Shown: piece after piece, positions 29,894-35,383 of the stretch
Layout: every line of letters begins with the position of its first letter
Numbering within the stretch: position 1 is the stretch's first letter
Assembly: GCF_001425045.1 (NCBI RefSeq)
Contig: NZ_LMDJ01000011.1
Span: 1 to 35,383 of the forward strand
Origin: Massilia sp. Root351
GTDB taxonomy: Bacteria; Pseudomonadota; Gammaproteobacteria; Burkholderiales; Burkholderiaceae_D
DNA length: 35,383 nt
Reading direction: 5' to 3'
Position numbers and translations under genes: made by a program
The notes under the pieces: generated by a model
What the model was told of the DNA's origin: nothing
Databases searched by the model: none
What the model saw: the letters and a program-made list of their open reading frames with translations, nothing else

Positions 29894-30529
29894 TCACGGC
29901 CGCGCTGCCTGGGCCGAAGGTTGCGGCAGCGCCGCCAGCCATGCCAGGATGTCGGCCGCGATGGCGTCGGACGATGCGGCCAGCGCGCGCGCGCCGCCGG
30001 CGGCGTCGGCGCTTGGGGCTTCGGTGCTGCGCGTGAAGGTCTTCTGGTCCACCAGCTTGTGGTTGCGGAACAGCGAAGCGCGCAGCGACACCTGGCCGCT
30101 GCTGCTGGTCAGGCTGGCGAAGTTTTGCGAGAAATCGTCCGCTTCCAGGCGCAGCACCGGCATGCCGACGGCGGCGTCGGTGGTGGCCAGCACTTTCACG
30201 CCGGCCTGCGCCAGGCGCGCGCGCAGGCGCTGCGTGAGCAGCTGCAGCGGCGTAACGCTCCACGCGTTCTGCGCGTAGGGGCGGGCCTGCTGCGCGTCCG
30301 CATACAGCAGGCGGTAGTACATGCGGTTGCTGTCGAGCGAGGCAGGGCCGTTGACGTCCGCCACCACCAGGGCGGGGATGGCTGCGGCCGGGACCGGGGC
30401 CGGCGCCGCTCCTGCGGCGGCAGGGAGCGGCCCGAAGTCGTAGACCGTGTTGCCGGCGTTCTTGGTGGCGCAGCCGGAGGCGAGGAACGCCAGTGCAACG
30501 GCGGCGGTGACGGCGAGGTTGGGTTTCAT
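29894..30529 (-). CDS. ABC-type transport auxiliary lipoprotein (PqiC-like)
   Basis: The 211-residue product begins with a signal peptide and lipobox LASGCA (Cys20), so it is likely an outer-membrane lipoprotein facing the periplasm. The body (YDFGPL, MYYRLLYAD, then repeated Arg/Leu helices) fits the ABC_trans_aux/PqiC family. In lipid-transport systems these proteins work with MCE proteins. It lies 14 bp after the MlaD-like gene and 17 bp before the VanZ gene, supporting a role in the same transporter. Confidence 0.87.
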   Translation of the reverse strand: MKPNLAVTAAVALAFLASGCATKNAGNTVYDFGPLPAAAGAAPAPVPAAAIPALVVADVNGPASLDSNRMYYRLLYADAQQARPYAQNAWSVTPLQLLTQRLRARLAQAGVKVLATTDAAVGMPVLRLEADDFSQNFASLTSSSGQVSLRASLFRNHKLVDQKTFTRSTEAPSADAAGGARALAASSDAIAADILAWLAALPQPSAQAARP

Positions 30530-30543
30530 GGGACTCCTTCTTC

Positions 30544-31491
30544 TTATTTGGCGGCGGGCGCCGGCGGGCTGAAGCCGGCTTCGCCCGGCCCCGGCGTGCC
30601 GTCCGGCGCGCCGAACAGAATGCTTTGCGGCCTGTCGTTCAGGGTGTTCATGGTGCGGCGCACGGCGCGCATCGAGGAACGCGTTTCGTCGGTCAGCGCG
30701 TTAATGTTCGGCAGCGTCTCCAGTTCCACGCCGCCGGCCACCGTCTCCAGCGACAGTCCAACGCGGTCCACGGTGCTGTTCAGGCGCGAGATGGCGCCGT
30801 CCGGTCCCTGCAGGCTGGCCGACAGCTTGGTGGCGTCGTCCGCCAGCCGGTTCACGGCCGCCAGGCTGCCTTCGGCCTGCTGCACCAGCTTGGGCAGCTT
30901 GTCGAAGGTGGGGCCAAGCTGCGCGGGCAGGGCGCGGTATTCGCGCGCGGTCTCGCTCACGTCGGTGAAGGCGCCCAGGATGGCTTTCTGGTTGTCGGGG
31001 CTGAGCAGGGTACTCAGATCGTCCGTCACCTTCTCCGCCTTGGACAGGATGGCCTTGCCGCGCTTCTCCAGCTGGTCGAACAGGCCGGGCTGCAGCGGAA
31101 TGCGGGTCGGGTTGGCCTGGCTGGTTTGCAGGCGCGGCGAGCCCACCGATTCATCGTCCAGCTGGATGTAGGCTATGCCGGTCACGCCCTGGTAGCCCAG
31201 CGTGGCAAAGGTGGTCTTGGTGATCGGCGTTTCCGGATCTATGCTCAGGTGCACCAGGATCTGTCCCGCCACCTTGGCATCGAAATCGATGGCGTCCACC
31301 TTGCCCACTTCCAGGCCGCGGTAGCGCACCGCCGCCTGCGGGTTCAGGCCGGGCACCGACAGTGTGGTGGCGATCAGGTAGGGATTGCGCTCCACGCGGT
31401 CGCGGTTGAACCAGACGCCGAACAGCACCGCCGCGATCAGCAGCGATATCGTGAAGAAGCCCGTCATTAATGCGTGCGATCTGTTTTCCAT
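30544..31491 (-). CDS. mlaD: MlaD-family (MCE) lipid-transport protein
   Basis: Periplasmic, inner-membrane-anchored MCE protein that passes lipids between the membranes. The 315-residue product has one N-terminal membrane helix (about 9-27). A single MCE domain follows (about 38-118, AAVRYRGLEVGKVDAIDF), and then a long helical tail (about 150-290) that can form a tube with other subunits. It is longer than E. coli MlaD and closer to single-MCE proteins paired with PqiC-like lipoproteins. It starts 2 bp after the ATPase stop. Orthology to true mlaD is not certain. Confidence 0.88.
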   Translation of the reverse strand: MENRSHALMTGFFTISLLIAAVLFGVWFNRDRVERNPYLIATTLSVPGLNPQAAVRYRGLEVGKVDAIDFDAKVAGQILVHLSIDPETPITKTTFATLGYQGVTGIAYIQLDDESVGSPRLQTSQANPTRIPLQPGLFDQLEKRGKAILSKAEKVTDDLSTLLSPDNQKAILGAFTDVSETAREYRALPAQLGPTFDKLPKLVQQAEGSLAAVNRLADDATKLSASLQGPDGAISRLNSTVDRVGLSLETVAGGVELETLPNINALTDETRSSMRAVRRTMNTLNDRPQSILFGAPDGTPGPGEAGFSPPAPAAK

Positions 31492-31493
31492 GC

Positions 31494-32360
31494 CTACTCC
31501 TTGTTGTTGCTGTCATCGAGCGCTTCCAGCGCGCGTTTGCCGCGGTCGCCGAGGAAGAACTCCTTGATGAAGGGATGATCCACCTTGATCACTTCGCGCG
31601 TCGGTGCGATGGCGATCACATGCTTTTCCGCCAGCACGGCGATGCGGGTGGACAGGGCGAACAGCGTGTCCAGGTCGTGCGTCACCATCACCACTGTCAG
31701 CCCCAGTTCGCGGTGCAGCGACTTGATCAGCTTGACGAAGCTCTCCGAGCGGTCCGGGTCCAGGCCTGCGGTCGGCTCGTCCAGGAACAGCAGCTTCGGC
31801 TCCAGCACCAGCGCGCGCGCCAGCGCCACCCGCTTGATCATGCCGCCGGACAGGTCGGACGGCATCTTGTTGGCGTGCTCGGGGCCCAGGTCCACCATGT
31901 TCATCTTCAGCAGCACGGCGTCGCGTATCAAGTCCTGCGGCAGCACGCGCAGCTCGCGCATCGGCTGCGCGATGTTCTCGAACACCGTCAGCGCCGAATA
32001 CAGCGCGCCCTGCTGGAACAGCATGCCCCAGTGGTTGCGCAGCTGCTGCAGGTGCTCCGCGTTGGCCTCGCTGATGTCCTCGCCGAAAATGCGCACGCAG
32101 CCCTTGCTGGGGCGCTCCAGGCCCAGCATCTGGCGCAGCAGCACGGTCTTGCCGGTGCCCGAGCCGCCCACGATGGACAGGATCTCGCCCTGCTCGATTT
32201 CCAGGTTCAGGTCCTGGTGCACCACGGTGCGGCCGAATTTGGTCTGCAGGTTGGTGATCTGCACCACCGGCACGCTGCCGTCCAGCGTCAGCTTGCCTTC
32301 GCCTTCGGGGCAGCCGCAATTCTCCTCGGGAGCCTGGGTTGGGGCGGGAGTCTGGTCCAT
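31494..32360 (-). CDS. mlaF: MlaF-like ABC transporter ATP-binding protein
   Basis: Energises the lipid transporter. The 288-residue product has Walker A GGSGTGKT (65-72), a Q-loop (MLFQQGALYSALTV), the signature LSGGMIKR, Walker B LLFLDEPTAGLDP and the switch His in VMVTHDLD. A 35-residue N-terminal extension with NCGC is unusual. ATG 32360 shares its A with the permease stop (TGATG). A much longer frame extends upstream on this strand, but it is the shadow of the permease gene. Confidence 0.93.
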   Translation of the reverse strand: MDQTPAPTQAPEENCGCPEGEGKLTLDGSVPVVQITNLQTKFGRTVVHQDLNLEIEQGEILSIVGGSGTGKTVLLRQMLGLERPSKGCVRIFGEDISEANAEHLQQLRNHWGMLFQQGALYSALTVFENIAQPMRELRVLPQDLIRDAVLLKMNMVDLGPEHANKMPSDLSGGMIKRVALARALVLEPKLLFLDEPTAGLDPDRSESFVKLIKSLHRELGLTVVMVTHDLDTLFALSTRIAVLAEKHVIAIAPTREVIKVDHPFIKEFFLGDRGKRALEALDDSNNKE

Positions 32361-33487
32361 CAGTAGCCCACCCCGTTGAAGACGATGGCGAACACCGCGT
32401 CCGCCAGGATCACCACCGTAATCGCCGTCACCACCGAAGTGGTGGTGCCGCGTCCCAGGCTCTCCGTGTTCGGCTGGATGCGCAGGCCGAAGTGGCAGGA
32501 CACCAGCGCAATCAACACGCCGAACACCACGCCCTTGAGCAGGCCGATCAGGTAATTCGCCAGCGGCACCGCGTCCGGCAGCTTCTGGATGAAGTAGCGC
32601 GCCGACAGGTTCAACTCCACCTTGGCCGACACCATGCCGCCGATCAGCGCCATGGTGTCGGTCCAGATCACCAGCAGCGGCATGGAAATGGCTAGCGCTA
32701 TCACCTTCGGCAGGATCAGGCGGAAGCCGTGCGAAATGCCCATCACCAGCATCGCGTCCAGTTCTTCGGTCACCCGCATCACGCCCAGCTGCGCGGTGAT
32801 CGATGAGCCGGAGCGGCCGGCCACCAGGATCGCCGCCAGCAGCGGTCCCAGTTCGCGGATCACGCTCATGCCGAGCAGGTTGACCAGGTAGATGTCGCCG
32901 CCGAACGTGCGCAGTTGCTGCGCCGACAGGAAGGACAGCACCACGCCGATCAGGAAGCCCACCAGCGCGGTGATGCCCAGCGCCTGGAAGCCGGCGTGGT
33001 AGACGTTGGCGGAAATTTCGCGCCAGGGGCCGCGCATGGGGTTGCGCAGGAAGCGCCAGGCGTCCTGCGTCACCTGGCCGATCAGCCGCACGAAGCCGGC
33101 CAGGTGCTCGCCGAAGCCCATGATGGCGAAGCCCAGCTTCATCACCGACGTGAGGCGGTGCTTGCGCTCGTGCTTGAGTTCCAGCGTGCCGGTCGATTCG
33201 AGGCGCTTGAAGAATTCTTCGTGCTCGGGCGCCATTTGCAGGGATGCTGGCCGGGTCTTGCCCCAGGCATTCCATAAAAGCTGGGCGCCGATGTGATCCA
33301 TCGCCTCGATCGCGCGCAAATCCCACTGCGGGGTCTTGCCCTTGAGCTGTTTCAGCGTGGCCGTGATGGCGCGCATGGGCTGGCGGTGGGCCAGCGCATG
33401 GACTTGCCAGGTGCCGCTGGCCGTGACCGTAGCCCCCGGCGCGCTGCCGGAGCTGATGGAGAGGGTGGGCACGGGGTTAGTTGGCAT
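32360..33487 (-). CDS. mlaE: MlaE-family permease with fused STAS-like domain
   Basis: Membrane subunit of the lipid transporter. Residues about 25-105 resemble a STAS domain (WDLRAIEAMDHIGAQLLW), a job done by separate MlaB in E. coli. The permease (about 125-375) has the MlaE core: GFQALGITALVGFLIGVVLSF, VIRELGPLLAAILVAGRSGS (key: RELGP and AGRSG), MRVTEELDAM, and about five to six helices. At 375 residues it is a fused form known in many proteobacteria. It is the first gene of the operon; the ribosome site is weak (TTGAG). Confidence 0.93.
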   Translation of the reverse strand: MPTNPVPTLSISSGSAPGATVTASGTWQVHALAHRQPMRAITATLKQLKGKTPQWDLRAIEAMDHIGAQLLWNAWGKTRPASLQMAPEHEEFFKRLESTGTLELKHERKHRLTSVMKLGFAIMGFGEHLAGFVRLIGQVTQDAWRFLRNPMRGPWREISANVYHAGFQALGITALVGFLIGVVLSFLSAQQLRTFGGDIYLVNLLGMSVIRELGPLLAAILVAGRSGSSITAQLGVMRVTEELDAMLVMGISHGFRLILPKVIALAISMPLLVIWTDTMALIGGMVSAKVELNLSARYFIQKLPDAVPLANYLIGLLKGVVFGVLIALVSCHFGLRIQPNTESLGRGTTTSVVTAITVVILADAVFAIVFNGVGY

Positions 33488-33564
33488 GGCTCAAGTGTAA
33501 GTGACTTTCTACTACGGCGCCACCCGGTACGGCGGCGGTTCCGGCGGGTTACGCCTGCGGCGAT

Positions 33565-33596
33565 CCCGCCCTCCCGGACACACGGGAGGGGGCGGG
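33565..33596. repeat. Strong GC hairpin between the radical SAM and permease genes
   Basis: CCCGCCCTCCCG pairs with CGGGAGGGGGCGGG (2-bp bulge) around GACACA. There is no T-run. It lies in a 147-bp gap, after the radical SAM stop, and may be its terminator or a REP-like element. Confidence 0.5.
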
Positions 33597-33634
33597 CTGG
33601 CGGGGCGCGCCGAGCGCAGCGTAAGCTGCCACTG

Positions 33635-35161
33635 TCAAGCGGCCAGGTGGCGTGCCTGCCGCTGCGGCGCCGGATGGTGTGCATGGGCGTGGGGTTGCGC
33701 CGCCGGCTTCCCTTTCGGCGCAAAATCCCCCGCCAGCAATTGCGCCGCGGCCTCCGCGTCCATGCCCGTGTGCACCAGCCAGCGCTGCACCATGGCCGCC
33801 AGCCGGTCCAGCGCGATGCGGTGCGTGGCGTCGGTGTTCGCGTACAGCCAGTCCGAGAATGCCATGAAATTCTGGAACGGCGATACTCCCAAAAGAGTCG
33901 GTAAGGTATGGGTAAAGCGCCCCGAATTGGCCACCAGGTCCCAATAGCGCGCGAAACGCACCAGCCGCTGCATGGTCTGGAAATCGATATGTTTGTTTGC
34001 CAGGATGGTGTACGGCGGATGCGGATCGAACACCAGTCCGAACGGCTCCGTGTGCCGGATGATGGGCGTGCCGCGCAAGCGCTTCAGGATGCCGAACTGG
34101 ATCTCGTGCGGCCCCAGCGCCCACAGCTTGTTGAAGCCCTCGGCGAAACTCTCCACGGTTTCCCCCGGCAGGCCGGCGATCAGGTCCACGTGCATGTGCG
34201 CCGCCGAATGGTCGCACAGCCAGCGGATATTGTCGGCCGCTTTCTGGTTGTCCTGCTTGCGGCTCACCAGCGCCTGCACCTCCGGATTGAAGCTCTGGAT
34301 GCCGATCTCGAACTGCAGCGCGCCGTGCGGGAACTTGGCAATACCCTCCTTCAGCGCGTCCGGCAGGTGGTCCGGCACCAGTTCGAAGTGGGCGTAGACC
34401 GGATCGTCGGGGTTCGCCTCCAGCTTGTCCAGGAAGAACTGCATGATCTTCAGGCTGGTCTTGATATTCAGGTTGAAGGTGCGGTCCACGAACTTGAACA
34501 GCCGCGCGCCGCGTGCATGCAGCCCCTCCATCTCTGCCAGGAAGGTATCGATATTGAACGGCCAGGCCGTCTTGTCCAGCGCCGACAGGCAGAATTCGCA
34601 CTTGAACGGGCAGCCGCGCGAAGCTTCCACGTAGATGGTGCGGTTCTTGATATCGTCATCCGAATACAGTGAATAGGGCAGTTTGAGTTCCGCCATCGGT
34701 GGCTGGTGGCCGGCGTGCACCTTCATGATGGGCTTGGGGCCATTCAGGACCTCGCTGCACACCTTGGGGAAAGTCACGTCGCCCCAGCCGGTGATCACAT
34801 AGTCCGCCAGCCGTACGATGTCCTGCTCGTTCGTCTCGTACGATACTTCCGGCCCGCCCAGCACCACCACCACCTCCGGCGCCACGCGCTTCAGCATGCC
34901 CACGACCTTGTTGGTCTCTTCGACGTTCCATATATAGATGCCGAAACCGACAATGCGCGGCTTGTGCGCCAGGATGCGCTCCACAATCTCGGTGGTCTTG
35001 GCGCCGATGACGAACTCCTGGATCCTGGTCTGCTCCTGCAGCTCCCCCATGTTCGCAAGCAGGTAGCGCAAGCCCAGGGAAGCATGGGTGTAACGCGCAT
35101 TGAGGGTGGAGAGCAGGATAGTCATGGGAACGGGCGAAGAATAGGACGGCAAAGGAGGCAT
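33635..35161 (-). CDS. B12-binding-domain radical SAM protein
   Basis: The 508-residue protein has an N-terminal cobalamin-binding-like Rossmann domain (about 13-140, LNARYTHASLGLRYLL, VGFGIYIWN, VVVLGGPEVSYE). The radical SAM core follows, with Cys184-x3-Cys188-x2-Cys191 (SRGCPFKCEFC). Its later part is DUF4080-like, with FEIGIQSFNPEVQ and LIAGLPGET typical of the SAM core. The tail is rich in His, Ala and Pro (about 485-508). The substrate is unknown. ATG 35161 has AAGGG 4 nt upstream and is preferred; ATG 35125 lacks a ribosome site. The gene reads away from the rRNA promoter. Confidence 0.9.
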   Translation of the reverse strand: MPPLPSYSSPVPMTILLSTLNARYTHASLGLRYLLANMGELQEQTRIQEFVIGAKTTEIVERILAHKPRIVGFGIYIWNVEETNKVVGMLKRVAPEVVVVLGGPEVSYETNEQDIVRLADYVITGWGDVTFPKVCSEVLNGPKPIMKVHAGHQPPMAELKLPYSLYSDDDIKNRTIYVEASRGCPFKCEFCLSALDKTAWPFNIDTFLAEMEGLHARGARLFKFVDRTFNLNIKTSLKIMQFFLDKLEANPDDPVYAHFELVPDHLPDALKEGIAKFPHGALQFEIGIQSFNPEVQALVSRKQDNQKAADNIRWLCDHSAAHMHVDLIAGLPGETVESFAEGFNKLWALGPHEIQFGILKRLRGTPIIRHTEPFGLVFDPHPPYTILANKHIDFQTMQRLVRFARYWDLVANSGRFTHTLPTLLGVSPFQNFMAFSDWLYANTDATHRIALDRLAAMVQRWLVHTGMDAEAAAQLLAGDFAPKGKPAAQPHAHAHHPAPQRQARHLAA

Positions 35162-35253
35162 TTTACCCTTGCCAAGCCGCGGCGGCTTCTATATAGTTCT
35201 GCCTCCCGACGCGCTGCATGCAAATGCGAGTTGCGCAGGGTAGAAATCAGGGG

Positions 35254-35282
35254 TTGACGAGCTGCACGAAACACCGCATAAT
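35254..35282 (+). promoter_or_regulatory. rRNA operon promoter
   Basis: TTGACG (35254-35259), a 17-bp spacer and CATAAT (35277-35282), followed by a C/G-rich discriminator (CTCGCC). The latter is typical of stringently controlled rrn promoters. Confidence 0.82.
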
Positions 35283-35287
35283 CTCGC

Positions 35288-35383
35288 CTCTCTGCTGCTG
35301 AACAAAACGCTTCAGCAAGTAACGCAGAATTCTTTAAAAATTAACAGTCGATAAGTGTGGGCGTTTGATGATGATGCCGGAGG
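35288..35383 (+). ncRNA. Pre-16S rRNA leader (boxA-like), truncated by window end
   Basis: After a small hairpin (TGCTGAA / TTCAGCA, 35296-35317) comes TTCTTTAAAAATT, a boxA-like antitermination site (35330-35342). ATAAGTGTGGGCG (35351-35363) follows and matches the conserved segment upstream of betaproteobacterial 16S genes. The mature 16S gene must start beyond the right edge. Confidence 0.8.

Noticed and set aside
28797..31171. Long plus-strand frames (493 and 444 codons) over the VanZ/lipoprotein/MCE genes
   Set aside because: Antisense shadows with Gln/Arg/His-rich composition and no domains.
32361..33326. Upstream extension of the MlaF frame (610 codons in total)
   Set aside because: It covers the permease gene out of frame; the ATPase starts at 32360 with a stop/start overlap.
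33498..33634. Possible small gene between the permease and radical SAM genes
   Set aside because: The plus-strand frames here continue as antisense of the radical SAM gene; the gap is better explained by a hairpin.

Overview
The window looks like the replication-origin region of a GC-rich betaproteobacterium, most likely Oxalobacteraceae (Massilia/Duganella/Janthinobacterium type). I infer this from the dnaA-dnaN-gyrB and rpmH-rnpA-yidD-yidC-mnmE blocks, the protein sequences, and a Burkholderiales-style pre-16S leader at the right edge. No database search was possible.

Region 1 (1-5.4 kb, + strand) is a type VI secretion (T6SS) effector cassette: the 3' part of a vgrG, a Tle3-type lipase effector, a Tla3/DUF2875-type adaptor and a PAAR tip protein. 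The two middle genes look lower in GC than the core genes. No immunity gene is visible. Region 2 (5.4-9.3 kb, - strand) is one very large gene fusing a class I methyltransferase, a PLD-type nuclease domain, an SF2 helicase, an S24/LexA-like domain and a DUF3427-like C-terminus, which resembles a single-protein defence system.

Region 3 (9.36-12.93 kb) is a nested mobile-element relic. Outer inverted repeats (TGTAG...CTACA), flanked by a 4-bp direct repeat ACCT, enclose transposase-binding-like repeats, a broken small ORF and an IS66-family element (tnpA, tnpB, tnpC plus a pRiA4b ORF-3 passenger). The outer element sits 4 bp after the gyrB stop. It appears to have separated gyrB from its own terminator, which now lies about 3.6 kb away at 9315-9341. 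Removing the element in thought restores gyrB stop, a gap of about 20 nt, then a hairpin and a T-run.

Region 4 (12.9-22.6 kb) is the conserved core. gyrB, dnaN and dnaA read leftwards. A 375-bp origin-like gap holds a perfect DnaA box and a strong promoter. rpmH, rnpA, yidD, yidC and mnmE read rightwards.

Region 5 (22.6-35.2 kb) is mixed housekeeping: a small zinc-finger protein, an orphan Hpt protein, a CAP-domain lipoprotein, pssA, an aldo/keto reductase coupled to a D,D-carboxypeptidase, a ferredoxin-hydrolase pair, a five-gene MlaFED-like lipid-transport operon ending in a VanZ-family gene, and a B12-binding radical SAM protein. The last 130 bp hold an rRNA operon promoter and leader; the 16S gene starts outside the window.

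Many long reading frames antisense to the GC-rich core genes were judged to be coding shadows.
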